Shown piece after piece: positions 9,453 to 18,507 of a stretch of DNA of 64,000 nucleotides (its first letter is position 1; every line of letters starts with the position of its first letter). A model generated the notes under the pieces. That model saw only the letters and a list, made by a program, of their open reading frames with translations, was not told the DNA's origin and did not search any database. The stretch covers positions 372,001-436,000 of the forward strand of contig JBFIKF010000002.1 in NCBI GenBank assembly GCA_041600415.1, read 5' to 3'. Source of the DNA: JBFJKD01 sp041600415. Lineage in GTDB: Bacteria > Pseudomonadota > Gammaproteobacteria > Pseudomonadales > Porticoccaceae. Both the position numbers and the translations under genes were made by a program.

Positions 9453-9927
9453 GCTGAGTGGCGTCGATGACGATAACTGGCGCTTCGTCGGAACCGATGA
9501 CGCGGACGAACTGCCCACGGGCGCCGTGTTGGTGCCAGTGCAAAAATGGCTGGAGCATCGTGAACAGTGGCGCACGCGTGGAAACATCGGCATCTGGCTG
9601 GATTGCGATCAGGACCTCGATGGCATAGCGCCGGACATCCCCTGCTTCAAAGTGATTGCCATCAAGTTTGTGGACTTTGCCGATGGCAGGGGATTTTCTC
9701 TGGCCAGTCTGTTGCGGGAACGTTTCGGGTTTGTGGGCGAGTTAAGGGCCACCGGACAGATTCTGCGGGAGCAGCTTTTTTACCTTAAACGCTGCGGGTT
9801 TGACAGCTTTCAGTTGCCCCACGAAGATAATCTTGCGGCGGCCCACGCCAGCCTTAACGAATTCACCGTCACCTATCAGGACCTGTCAGGTGGCCAGTGC
9901 ACCGAGCTGACGACTACTGCCCCTTAA
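9436..9927 (+). CDS. DUF934 protein, sulfite reductase partner
   Basis: 163 residues, beginning inside the end of cysI (17-base overlap) with AAGGA 8 bases before the ATG, which indicates translational coupling. The sequence matches the DUF934 pattern: an early VLVPVQKWLEHR, a central FVDFADGRGFSLASLLRER, then LRATGQILREQLFYLKRCGF and a C-terminal FQLP segment. DUF934 proteins are almost always encoded beside CysI-type reductases and are annotated as probable components of sulfite reduction; no biochemical activity is proven to my knowledge. No cofactor motif is evident. Confidence 0.85.
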   Translation: MPKLLRLSGVDDDNWRFVGTDDADELPTGAVLVPVQKWLEHREQWRTRGNIGIWLDCDQDLDGIAPDIPCFKVIAIKFVDFADGRGFSLASLLRERFGFVGELRATGQILREQLFYLKRCGFDSFQLPHEDNLAAAHASLNEFTVTYQDLSGGQCTELTTTAP

Positions 9928-10066
9928 TATACGATTTTTGTTGCACTCGCCCCCCGCTATCAAGGCACAATAGCACCTGAGTTGTTATCCGCGAGCGATA
10001 ACCAACCGGTATCCTGCCATGTTTTCCGCGGCGCACCATTGGCCGCTAAATGGGAAAAAGTGCCCT

Positions 10067-11233
10067 GTGAGTGAAGCGGTTTTTTATTCATTTTTTCTGA
10101 TCTTTACCGGCGGCGCGGTGATTGCGTCTTTAGCCCTGTATGGACGCCAGCCTTTACTGGTGGCCTACATCGCCCTCGGGGCACTTCTCGGTCCCTACGG
10201 CTTCGCCCTGATCAAAGACGTCTCTCTGATCGCCGATATCGCCCATATTGGCATTATTTTTCTACTATTTTTACTGGGCCTGGATATGCAGCCCCAGGCA
10301 CTTCTTGCGGTATTCAAAAAGGTGACCCTGGTTACTCTAATCAGCTCTGTAGTGTTTGCGCTGGCCGGGTTCGGCATTGCCCTGGCCTTTGGTTTTGGCC
10401 CTGTTGAAAGCGTTATCGTGGGGCTCGCCATGATGTTTTCCAGCACCATTATCGGCATCAAACTCCTGCCCACAACCATTTTGCATCATCGCCATATTGG
10501 TGAAATGATGATTGGCATGCTGCTGATGCAGGATTTTATCGCGATATTTGTACTACTGGTGCTGCTCAGTGCACAAAGTGGTTCCGTGGACGTTCTGCAA
10601 ATTGGTAAAACCCTGTTAGCTCTGCCGTTGCTGCTAATATTCTGTATGGGTGTGGTACGACTGATACTACTCAAACTTATAGCCCGTTTCGATCGTATTG
10701 GCGAATACATGTTTCTACTGGCCATCGGCTGGTGCCTGGGGGTTTCCGAACTGGCCGAAATGGTTGGCTTATCCAGGGAAATCGGCGCGTTTCTGGCAGG
10801 CATTACCATTGCTACCAGCCCCATCTCCCAATACATTGCCCTGAGTCTGAAACCGTTGCGCGATTTTTTCTTAATCCTGTTTTTTTTCTCCCTCGGCGCC
10901 CAATTTAATCTTGGATTACTACCGGAAATCGCCCTGGCGGTGGTGGTTCTCGGCGCGGCCATGTTGGTTATAAAGCCGGTCGTGTTTCGCTTTTTACTGC
11001 ACCGTCAGAGTGAAAAAAATCGCTTCGCCTGGGATATGGGCTTTCGTCTGGGGCAAATCAGCGAATTTTCCCTGTTAATTGCCTACGTGGCATTTAATGC
11101 ATCGGTTATTGGCAATGCGGCATCGCATCTGATACAGGGCGCGGCGATTTTATCCTTCCTCGTGTCCAGCTATATCGTAGTACTTAACTTTCCTAATCCG
11201 ATAGCAGTCAAAGACACATTGCGTCGCGATTAA
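10067..11233 (+). CDS. Kef/CPA2-type cation:proton antiporter
   Basis: 388 residues with 11-13 predicted membrane helices, rich in LLFLLGLD-type and FSSTIIGIKLLP motifs of the CPA2 (KefB/KefC-like) exchanger domain. The C-terminal TrkA-N domain of KefC is missing, so this is the membrane domain only. It would exchange K+ or Na+ for H+ across the inner membrane. The GTG at 10067 is chosen because it follows GGGAAAAAG and leads straight into the first helix; an upstream ATG at 10019 would add 16 residues of unlikely composition. It is monocistronic and convergent with sohB. Confidence 0.85.
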   Translation: MSEAVFYSFFLIFTGGAVIASLALYGRQPLLVAYIALGALLGPYGFALIKDVSLIADIAHIGIIFLLFLLGLDMQPQALLAVFKKVTLVTLISSVVFALAGFGIALAFGFGPVESVIVGLAMMFSSTIIGIKLLPTTILHHRHIGEMMIGMLLMQDFIAIFVLLVLLSAQSGSVDVLQIGKTLLALPLLLIFCMGVVRLILLKLIARFDRIGEYMFLLAIGWCLGVSELAEMVGLSREIGAFLAGITIATSPISQYIALSLKPLRDFFLILFFFSLGAQFNLGLLPEIALAVVVLGAAMLVIKPVVFRFLLHRQSEKNRFAWDMGFRLGQISEFSLLIAYVAFNASVIGNAASHLIQGAAILSFLVSSYIVVLNFPNPIAVKDTLRRD

Positions 11234-11293
11234 CGCGCTGAAATACTTGAGACACCGATGATCGCCCCCCCTGTTGGTCAACCACCGCTATTC

Positions 11294-12349
11294 TCAGGAA
11301 TAAAAGCCACGCCCTCTAAAATATTCCACCCAGCGCATCAGCAGCCGATCGCTGCCCTCCTCTGCGGCAAGACCAATTTTTTCGGGCAGGGTTTTTTTAT
11401 AGGCGTAGGCAACCTCAAATACATCTGCATCAGGCAGCAAGCTGGTCAGGTATTCATCGCTGGTTAACAATTCGTCCACCAGGCCTAATTCCCGTGCCCG
11501 GGTACCCAACCACACCTCACCGGTCGCCACTTTCTCCAGATCAACGGCAGCGCGATGCTCGCCAATAAATGCTTTGAACAAATCGTGGGTCTCTTCTAGA
11601 TCTTCGCGAAATTTTTCCCGACCTTCATCGGTATTTTCACCGAGCACGGTTAACGTGCGTTTGTATTTACCCGCCGTCATCAGCTCGACATCGATATCGT
11701 GCTTCTTTAACAGTCGATGAATATTTGGTATCTGCGCAACCACACCGATGGAGCCGAGAACCGCAAATGGCGCCGCGTGAATGCGGTCGCCCACGCAGGC
11801 CATCATATAACCTCCACTCGCGGCCACTTTGTCGACGCTAATCGTGAGAGGAATACCTTTTTTCTTGATGCGATCTAACTGACTGGCGGCCAACCCATAG
11901 CTGTGCACCATTCCTCCGGCACTTTCCAGCTTTACCACCACTTCGTCGCCAGGACGGGCGATACTCAAAATAGCGGTAATTTCCGCACGCATATTGCGCA
12001 CCGCAGAAGCGCGCAGGTCGCCGTGGAAATTGATAACGTAAACACGTTTTCTACCCACGTCACCACTCTCTTTTTTCTGCTCCAACAGAGTCTGCTTCTG
12101 AAATTTTTTATCGGCTTTTTGCCTTGCCTTTGCCAGTGCCTTGTAGGTCGGCGCCGGATACACACTGGCGCGTAGTGCATCGCTCATGTCATCGACGTCG
12201 TCGTTTAACTTTCTGATTTCCAGATGCCCACGGCGATCGCGACGCCCGCGCTGCCCGACGCCAGCTACCAGTCCCGCTACAGTGGCCAGGGCAACTAATA
12301 TGGTTATGGTTTTGGCCAGAAATAAGCCGTAGTCATTGATAAATTCCAA
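11294..12349 (-). CDS. sohB: Inner-membrane S49 peptidase SohB
   Basis: 351 residues. An N-terminal membrane helix (residues about 8-28) is followed by a charged linker and the S49 (signal peptide peptidase A-like) domain. The nucleophile Ser lies in VAASGGYMMAC and the general-base Lys in the MTAGKYKRTLT region, the expected Ser-Lys dyad. SohB is a periplasm-facing protease of the inner membrane whose overexpression suppresses degP defects in E. coli. The start is a TTG at 12349 with GGAG 9 bases upstream; the opening MEFINDYGLFLAK matches the family N-terminus, which supports it. Confidence 0.93.
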   Translation of the reverse strand: MEFINDYGLFLAKTITILVALATVAGLVAGVGQRGRRDRRGHLEIRKLNDDVDDMSDALRASVYPAPTYKALAKARQKADKKFQKQTLLEQKKESGDVGRKRVYVINFHGDLRASAVRNMRAEITAILSIARPGDEVVVKLESAGGMVHSYGLAASQLDRIKKKGIPLTISVDKVAASGGYMMACVGDRIHAAPFAVLGSIGVVAQIPNIHRLLKKHDIDVELMTAGKYKRTLTVLGENTDEGREKFREDLEETHDLFKAFIGEHRAAVDLEKVATGEVWLGTRARELGLVDELLTSDEYLTSLLPDADVFEVAYAYKKTLPEKIGLAAEEGSDRLLMRWVEYFRGRGFYS

Positions 12350-12484
12350 AGTGTTGGTCTCCGGGAAAATAAATGATAGTAATTTCGTCTAAACGCTACG
12401 GCCTGTTTTTCTGGAAAGTTTGCAGAGCATGTGGCGGGTGCGCTTGATGCCTTGCTCCAGAGTTAGTCTGAGGGGACTGAACCA

Positions 12485-13096
12485 CTATTGCACTCTGGCA
12501 ACCAGCCCGTTCGTGTCAAGGCGCACCGCGTAGACCTGGCCGTTGAGCATCGGCACGTAACCAGTGCTCGCATAGCTTGCGCTCAACAGCCGCTGTTGTG
12601 GCGTTCCAGTTAACCACAACCAAAGATCGACAACCCCCTTGTCTGTGGACAACGGATAGTCCTCGTCGGTCAAATCGTCGCCGCCGATATCGGTCGCTAA
12701 GCCGCTCAACTTGTCGAGGCGATACACCGGGCCAGGACTCAGCTGGTCGGGGATCAGTTCCCCTGGCGTAATCACCCGCGCAGCCAACTGCCACTGCTCG
12801 CCGTCGATTTGCCGCAGGTAACTGTCGCCAGCGCCATCCACCACCGTCACTCGAAACTGCCGTGCGCCAATTTTCTCAATTTTAACGGTGGCGATATCCT
12901 GCCCCACGTCGGATTTGTGATAGGTCAATAAATCCAGCCCGCCAACAATCCCGCCAGCGGCAACGGACAGCAACCCGAGACAACACAGCATAATTATTGC
13001 CCGCCCGATGCCCTGTCGCCACAGAATGCGCAGCGCAACAAGACCGCACAGCCCGGCAATAATCAGCACACTAAGAGCCATTTCGTTAACCGGCAT
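12485..13096 (-). CDS. Hypothetical protein with two N-terminal membrane helices
   Basis: 203 residues. Two hydrophobic helices span residues about 5-24 and 30-52, joined by a basic loop (RILWRQGIGR), and are followed by about 150 residues of probably periplasmic beta-rich domain ending in a VYAVRLDTNGLVARVQ strand. It starts 3 bases after the nudC stop and is the third gene of the fimL-nudC operon. I do not recognise a named family. Similar uncharacterised proteins, sometimes labelled multidrug transporter without good reason, occur in this genomic position in related bacteria, from memory. Membrane-anchored and non-enzymatic is the most that can be said. Confidence 0.6.
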   Translation of the reverse strand: MPVNEMALSVLIIAGLCGLVALRILWRQGIGRAIIMLCCLGLLSVAAGGIVGGLDLLTYHKSDVGQDIATVKIEKIGARQFRVTVVDGAGDSYLRQIDGEQWQLAARVITPGELIPDQLSPGPVYRLDKLSGLATDIGGDDLTDEDYPLSTDKGVVDLWLWLTGTPQQRLLSASYASTGYVPMLNGQVYAVRLDTNGLVARVQ

Positions 13097-13099
13097 TAT

Positions 13100-13936
13100 T
13101 TATGACCCCTGGTGGCTATCGACAAAGTGCTTGATCAAACGACCTGCGATAGAACTGGGCGGTGGGCAATTGGGCAGGTTGTCGTAGCGCCACCAGCCCG
13201 CCTCAACAATTTCTTTGTCGTCAATGCGCACTTCGCCAGATTCGTACTCGGCGTGAAAACCCAGCATTAATTGCCCCGGAAACGGCCACGGTTGACTACC
13301 AAAGTACTGCGGTTTACCAACGATTACTCCGACCTCCTCGTAGACTTCCCGATTGATGGTTTCCTCAACGGTTTCGCCCGCTTCCATAAACCCCGCCAGG
13401 GAACTATACATAGGGTTATCCTTCCACGCGGCATTGAGTGCCAGCAGACATTGATCACCGCGGGTTACCAGAACGATGATGCACGGAGACACTCGCGGAT
13501 AACATAGCAATCCGCATTTGTCGCACTGCGCCGCACGCTCCTCCTCAATAATCCGTGTTTTCGCGCCACAGCGACCGCAAAAACGATGGTCCTGATACCA
13601 GTTAATTATCTGCAACGCACGCCCTGCAAGATTAAACTGGGTGTCGTTAATCCTGCCCAGCAAACCAAACAACGGCGAAATTTTGTGTGATAGCGTAAAT
13701 TCCTCGGGGGCACCAACTTCTTGACAGTAACAGGGACGGCCATCAAAAATACCAAGAAAATGCTCATTGACCGCGGGCGGCATGGCGAATTTTATCTCCG
13801 ATGCATTCCATAGCAGGCTATCGCGATCACGTGGGCACAAAATGCTACCATCGCGAGTAAGCAGCAGCACTACCGCTTCGCTATCAAATCCTTCGTTGGT
13901 GTTACACGGATAAAATTCAAGGCCAGGTAATATCAT
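13100..13936 (-). CDS. nudC: NADH pyrophosphatase / RNA decapping Nudix hydrolase NudC
   Basis: 278 residues. A zinc ribbon (FCGRCGAKT and QCDKCGLLCYPR) precedes the Nudix box, which starts at AGFMEAGETVEE and continues with REVYEEVGV. Just after it comes SQPWPFPGQLM, the motif that distinguishes the NudC subfamily. NudC hydrolyses NADH to NMNH and AMP and removes NAD caps from RNA. GGAG lies 7 bases before the ATG at 13936, overlapping the end of fimL. It is the middle gene of a three-gene minus-strand operon. Confidence 0.95.
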   Translation of the reverse strand: MILPGLEFYPCNTNEGFDSEAVVLLLTRDGSILCPRDRDSLLWNASEIKFAMPPAVNEHFLGIFDGRPCYCQEVGAPEEFTLSHKISPLFGLLGRINDTQFNLAGRALQIINWYQDHRFCGRCGAKTRIIEEERAAQCDKCGLLCYPRVSPCIIVLVTRGDQCLLALNAAWKDNPMYSSLAGFMEAGETVEETINREVYEEVGVIVGKPQYFGSQPWPFPGQLMLGFHAEYESGEVRIDDKEIVEAGWWRYDNLPNCPPPSSIAGRLIKHFVDSHQGS

Positions 13937-13938
13937 TA

Positions 13939-15645
13939 TCAGGCTCCTAAAGTATTAAGGCATTCATTGGCGAGATCGAGAGGTTGTTCATCGACTGCAC
14001 CGCCAAATCGACAGTTATCAAGAAAATATTCCATACTGATAATCGTATCAGCGAACACTTCCAGTGCAGCGTCCCGCGAGACAGTTGCGCTGCCGCCAAA
14101 CAATTGACCGTCAACAAAATCCTTGCACCGCCAGGCGATATCCACCAATCGGCTCTGGCCTAACAATATGGCACTGCCGCGAATCGCTTCAAAAATTTCG
14201 CGCAAGCGCTCCGCCGATTCTTCTCCGGCAAGCCCTGCTGACACTTCGTCGATAATTTCCTTGGCGCTGTTCAGGTGAATACCCATTTCCGTCAGGACAC
14301 TGTGCTCGGCAGTCTTTAGCAGGCTCGAATGCAGCACCTGCTGCGCGGATCGGTTATTCCAGCTGACGATATCTTCCTCGGACGGTGTGCATCCCCAAAA
14401 CTCGGCCACCAGACTATCGAGGTAAACAACCGCGTCCGCAAAACCCTGTATTAACAGTTCGTCATTTTTTTCGGAGCGCACATCGGCACTGTCCTGCAAC
14501 GCCGTTCGTTGCTTGTCGAGGCTCTCACCAATTTGCACCAACCCGAGTTCAGTACACAATTGCGCTATGGCGGCAATTTTATCCCCCATAGGCTGCAACG
14601 CATCGCGACCGACAGCCTCTCCACTTTGCTGTACCAAATCCATCTGCGAATGTAATTCGGCGACTGCGTCCACCAATAAAGCAAAACCGGCGGAAAGACC
14701 ATCACGCTCTTCACGCACCAGTTGTTTGCGTACTTCCGCAGTTTCCTGATCAGTAATATTCAGCGTCGGTATCGCCAATTTTTGACGCTGCTCAAGTTCT
14801 TCCTCCCCCGCTGGGGGAGTCAGCGCCAGCAGCGCCAAAAAGGCGCGCCACAACCCTTGAGGATAGGGACTTTTGGCAGGCTGTTCGGTTGCAGTGCTTA
14901 AAACCTTAAGCTGGCGTTCAACGGCAGCCAGCAGACGCAACCGATCGGAGCGTAAAGATAGGCGCTTGCTCGCCAGGGCGCGCATAACCAGTTCAAAGAG
15001 TCGCCAGTAGTTACGCTCGTCGGCTAACACCACTGTGCGACGGACGCGGCCGGCAACACGCACCAACATTTCGAAGGCGTGGTCACGATTGGTATTGCGA
15101 ATAATATTTAACAGTCCCAACTGGTACATATGCCGCAGGCGCTTGAGCTCCGCACGCTGATCGTCTATCAATCGTCCGGGATGCTGTAGCCCGGCGCCAG
15201 TCGGCCAATTTTCATTTCCCAGCACCTGGTACTCGTAGACTGGTGGTTTTCCCTGAAGCTGCCGGAAACCCCCTATTTCTGGTAGTAGCAGGCAAGGGTT
15301 GTCGCACTTATTCTGGATAATATGTTCGAGATATAGCTGCACCAGCCGCAGTGTGTCCTGTAGCACTGGAACAAACTTTTGCCATTCCAGTTGTTGCTCA
15401 GTAACGGCGCTGATACAACCTAACATTTCATCGGCGAGCAACTTCACACCCGCCAACTCGGCAATGCTGGCGACACCGCGTATTTGCGCCAGTTTTGCGG
15501 CGAACGCGGTAAGCTGTTCATTGCGCAAGGTCTCGTCGTGCTCACTTTCAACCACAAATCCGTTGGCTAATTCTGCCAACTCGTCTACCGAACGTCTGAA
15601 TTCGGTTTGCAGTAGCGCAATGGTAGCAGTTTGGAACAAAGGCAT
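13939..15645 (-). CDS. fimL: FimL-like protein (ChpA N-terminal homologue)
   Basis: 568 residues, close to Pseudomonas FimL. The protein is almost wholly helical. An N-terminal HPt-like bundle (residues 1-115) is followed by the TGAGLQHPGRLIDD and FEMLVRVAGRVRRTVVLADE segments seen in the N-terminus of ChpA/FimL. A second degenerate HPt bundle is at about 440-560. No phospho-accepting His in a canonical AHxxK setting is apparent, as expected for FimL. In P. aeruginosa, FimL acts with FimV and adenylate cyclase CyaB to tune cAMP and twitching motility. It is first in the operon with nudC (2-base gap). No other pilus genes lie in the window. Confidence 0.72.
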   Translation of the reverse strand: MPLFQTATIALLQTEFRRSVDELAELANGFVVESEHDETLRNEQLTAFAAKLAQIRGVASIAELAGVKLLADEMLGCISAVTEQQLEWQKFVPVLQDTLRLVQLYLEHIIQNKCDNPCLLLPEIGGFRQLQGKPPVYEYQVLGNENWPTGAGLQHPGRLIDDQRAELKRLRHMYQLGLLNIIRNTNRDHAFEMLVRVAGRVRRTVVLADERNYWRLFELVMRALASKRLSLRSDRLRLLAAVERQLKVLSTATEQPAKSPYPQGLWRAFLALLALTPPAGEEELEQRQKLAIPTLNITDQETAEVRKQLVREERDGLSAGFALLVDAVAELHSQMDLVQQSGEAVGRDALQPMGDKIAAIAQLCTELGLVQIGESLDKQRTALQDSADVRSEKNDELLIQGFADAVVYLDSLVAEFWGCTPSEEDIVSWNNRSAQQVLHSSLLKTAEHSVLTEMGIHLNSAKEIIDEVSAGLAGEESAERLREIFEAIRGSAILLGQSRLVDIAWRCKDFVDGQLFGGSATVSRDAALEVFADTIISMEYFLDNCRFGGAVDEQPLDLANECLNTLGA

Positions 15646-15708
15646 CGGCCAGTTGAATCCTTATGTTAATATTTCCCCGTCCAGGGTTCGCAACCACACC
15701 GTGTTCGC

Positions 15709-15714
15709 TATAAT
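15709..15714 (+). promoter_or_regulatory. Putative -10 element upstream of nhaB
   Basis: A perfect TATAAT occurs at 15709-15714 in the fimL-nhaB divergent gap. A weak TTCGCA lies 16 bases upstream as a candidate -35. The distance to the chosen nhaB start is about 80 bases. Only the -10 is strong. Confidence 0.4.
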
Positions 15715-15795
15715 GCGCCAGCAGGCGGGAATCTGTATGCAGTGATAATACTTCCGGCCCTCCCCCGGCGCAAACGCTATAAGGAACGTCCGCTT

Positions 15796-17298
15796 ATGCC
15801 ACAGCAGTTATTCAAAGCCATGGGTCGTAATTTTCTTGGCCATTCGCCACTCTGGTACAAAAATACCATTCTGGCCTTTTTGGTGCTCAATCCACTGGTG
15901 GTCCTTCTCATCGACCCGTTTATCGCGGGCTGGCTGCTCACCGGCCAATTCATATTCACCCTGGCTATGGCACTCAAGTGCTACCCGCTCCAACCCGGTG
16001 GTCTTCTGGCTCTGGAGGCCGTGTTACTCGGTCTCACCGACCCCAGCACCGTGTACCGGGAAACGATCGGCAACTTCGAAGTGATATTGCTGCTGATGTT
16101 TATGGTGGCTGGTATCTATTTTATGCGCGAATTGTTGTTGTTCACGTTCACCCGTATTTTGGTTGGGGTGCGCTCCAAAACCGCTCTGTCGCTACTGTTT
16201 TGCGGATCCGCTGCCTTTCTGTCCGCTTTTCTGGACGCACTGACCGTCACTGCGGTTCTCATTACAATCGGCTTCGGATTTTACGGCGTCTACCACAAGG
16301 TGGCCTCTGGCAAGGCCATCCTGCACCCGGATCACGATGTGGGCGACGACGCTCAGATTCACGAGTACCGCCGACAGGATCTAGATCAATTTCGTAGTTT
16401 TCTACGCAGCCTGGTGATGCACGGCGCAGTGGGTACGGCCCTTGGCGGCGTCACCACACTGGTCGGCGAGCCACAAAATCTGTTGATCGCCGAAAAAGCC
16501 GGTTGGAATTTTATAGAATTTTTCCTGGTCATGGCGCCGGTCACCATGCCGGTTCTGGTCACCGGGTTGCTGATCTGCGCCCTGTTAGAAAAAACCGGCT
16601 GGTTCGGCTACGGCGCTACGATTCCCGAGGAAGTGCGGGCGGTACTGCTTGATTACAGTGCCGAAGAAGCCGCTAAACGCTCGCAACTTGATATCGCCCG
16701 GCTTTGGATACAGGCCGTGGTGGCGATAATTTTGATCCTGGGTCTGGCATTTCATGTCGCAGCCGTCGGTCTGGTGGGCCTGATGGTAATCGTGCTGCTC
16801 ACGGCCTTTAATGGCATTGTTGAGGAGCACAGAATTGGACACGCTTTCGAGGAAGCTCTGCCATTCACCGCGTTGCTGGTAGTATTTTTCGTTATTGTGG
16901 CGGTTATTCACGACCAACATTTATTTAGCCCTGTGATAAACGCAGTACTCGCCATGGATCAGAGCGTTCAGCCCGCGATGTTTTTTATCGCTAATGGGGT
17001 GCTGTCGATGATCAGCGACAACGTATTTGTTGCCACTGTCTATATCAATGAAGTAAAAGCCATCTACGACTCTGGCGCCATTTCGCGAGACCATTTTGAC
17101 AAGCTGGTGGTGGCGATCAATACCGGTACCAACCTGCCCAGTGTGGCAACGCCCAATGGTCAGGCCGCGTTTTTGTTCCTTCTAACCTCGACTCTGGCGC
17201 CCTTGATACGCCTCTCCTACGGCCGTATGGTCATTATGGCTCTTCCCTATACCCTCGCTCTGGGTGGCATGGGATTACTTATGGTGTCGCTGGTCTAG
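15796..17298 (+). CDS. nhaB: Na+/H+ antiporter NhaB
   Basis: 500 residues, the usual NhaB length, with about 12 predicted membrane helices. NhaB-like hallmarks include ALDALTVTAVLITIGFGFYG-type helices, the GTALGGVTTLVGEPQNLLI segment, and the conserved ISDNVFVATVYINE and NTGTNLPSVATPNGQAAFLF regions. It expels Na+ in exchange for H+ across the inner membrane, consistent with a marine or salt-exposed lifestyle (inference). The ATG at 15796 follows AAGGA and begins MPQQLFKAMGRNFLG as in relatives; an earlier in-frame ATG at 15742 would add 18 unlikely residues. Confidence 0.94.
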   Translation: MPQQLFKAMGRNFLGHSPLWYKNTILAFLVLNPLVVLLIDPFIAGWLLTGQFIFTLAMALKCYPLQPGGLLALEAVLLGLTDPSTVYRETIGNFEVILLLMFMVAGIYFMRELLLFTFTRILVGVRSKTALSLLFCGSAAFLSAFLDALTVTAVLITIGFGFYGVYHKVASGKAILHPDHDVGDDAQIHEYRRQDLDQFRSFLRSLVMHGAVGTALGGVTTLVGEPQNLLIAEKAGWNFIEFFLVMAPVTMPVLVTGLLICALLEKTGWFGYGATIPEEVRAVLLDYSAEEAAKRSQLDIARLWIQAVVAIILILGLAFHVAAVGLVGLMVIVLLTAFNGIVEEHRIGHAFEEALPFTALLVVFFVIVAVIHDQHLFSPVINAVLAMDQSVQPAMFFIANGVLSMISDNVFVATVYINEVKAIYDSGAISRDHFDKLVVAINTGTNLPSVATPNGQAAFLFLLTSTLAPLIRLSYGRMVIMALPYTLALGGMGLLMVSLV

Positions 17299-17334
17299 TC
17301 CGCTAAACGGGTACCGCCACGCCACTGGTGCTGC

Positions 17335-18048
17335 TTAATCGCCCCGCGGCCAGCGACAGCTGCCGGCGCTGGCTTTATCGATAGCGACGAGGCGGGATTG
17401 GTGAGCTCGCCGCTCCAATTCGGTAGCAAGTAATACCTTGGGGCGAGGGCCGCCCCTCGGTAACGGTCGCACGCCACCCTGCTCCGCCATTTGCCCAGCC
17501 GCGGGTTCGTCCCCAAGGGTTAAAGAACCCTGCCCCCCGGTCATGGCCAGATAGACATCGGCCAGAATTTCAGCATCCAGCAGTGCGCCGTGTAATTCCC
17601 GCTGGGAATTGTTAACCCCGTAGCGCTTGCACAACGCGTTCAGATTGTTTTTTTGCCCGGGATGCAGCTGACGCGCCATCAACAGGGTATCAATGATCGA
17701 ACAGCGTTCCTCCAGCGGTGGATAATCGATCCCGAGCTTCTTAAATTCGCTGTTGATAAAGCCCAGATCGAAGGGCGCGTTATGAATAACCAACTCGGCG
17801 TCATCGATAAATGACAGGAAGTCGGTGGCTATATGTTCAAACAACGGTTTGTCCGCCAGATCGTCGTTACTGATACCGTGTACCGCCAACGCTCCCTCGT
17901 CGATGTCCCGTTCAGGATTCACATAGCAATGAAAATGACGCCCGGTGATGCGCCGATTGATCAGTTCGACACACCCAATTTCAATTATTCGATGATCCTG
18001 TGCAACTTCCAGCCCGGTGGTTTCCGTATCCAGCACAACCTGTCTCAT
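17335..18048 (-). CDS. dnaQ: DNA polymerase III epsilon subunit (3'-5' exonuclease)
   Basis: 237 residues. The DEDDh exonuclease motifs are present: VLDTETTGLE (Exo I, Asp and Glu), VIHNAPFDLGF (Exo II), and HGALLDAEILADVYL (Exo III, His and Asp). It proofreads for the replicative polymerase. The ATG at 18048 overlaps the rnhA stop, and GAGGAG precedes it; the frame upstream of this ATG is not homologous. The C-terminal tail is low-complexity and basic, and carries the polymerase-contact region in E. coli. rnhA-dnaQ adjacency is common, though in E. coli the two genes are divergent while here they run head to tail. Confidence 0.95.
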   Translation of the reverse strand: MRQVVLDTETTGLEVAQDHRIIEIGCVELINRRITGRHFHCYVNPERDIDEGALAVHGISNDDLADKPLFEHIATDFLSFIDDAELVIHNAPFDLGFINSEFKKLGIDYPPLEERCSIIDTLLMARQLHPGQKNNLNALCKRYGVNNSQRELHGALLDAEILADVYLAMTGGQGSLTLGDEPAAGQMAEQGGVRPLPRGGPRPKVLLATELERRAHQSRLVAIDKASAGSCRWPRGD

Positions 18049-18482
18049 TGGGTTAACTCCTCGATACCACGATTGGCCAGCGCGTCCGCTAGTTCGTTTT
18101 CCCGATGCCCGGAATGTCCTTTGATCCAGTGCCAACGCACCTCGTGGCGCGCCGCCTCATTATCCAGACGCTGCCACAGATCAATATTTTTAACGGGTTT
18201 TTTTGCGGCAGTCTTCCAGCCTCGCGCCTTCCACCCGTGAATCCAGGTGGTGATACCGAGGCGTACATATTCAGAATCCGTTGTTAGTTCGACTCGACAA
18301 CTGTTTTTGAGGGCGGCCAGGGCCTCAATTGCCGCCATCAGTTCCATGCGATTGTTGGTGGTGTTGCGCTCCCCGCCGTGCAGGGTTTTCTCCACCTCCC
18401 CGCAGCGCATGAACACACCCCAGCCTCCAGGTCCGGGGTTGCCGCGACAGGCTCCATCGGTAAATACTTCAACTAACTGCAT
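18045..18482 (-). CDS. rnhA: Ribonuclease HI
   Basis: 145 residues. The four catalytic carboxylates are visible in VFTDGACRGNPGPGG (Asp), NRMELMAAIEAL (Glu), LTTDSEYV (Asp) and HRENELADALA (Asp), together with the WIKGHSGH loop. It degrades the RNA strand of RNA-DNA hybrids. Start ATG at 18482; the stop overlaps the dnaQ start by 4 bases, indicating translational coupling. It follows the methyltransferase gene by 25 bases on the same strand, so the three are probably one transcript. Confidence 0.96.
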   Translation of the reverse strand: MQLVEVFTDGACRGNPGPGGWGVFMRCGEVEKTLHGGERNTTNNRMELMAAIEALAALKNSCRVELTTDSEYVRLGITTWIHGWKARGWKTAAKKPVKNIDLWQRLDNEAARHEVRWHWIKGHSGHRENELADALANRGIEELTQ

Positions 18483-18507
18483 AGTGACTCTCGGTTCAAT
18501 TGATATG

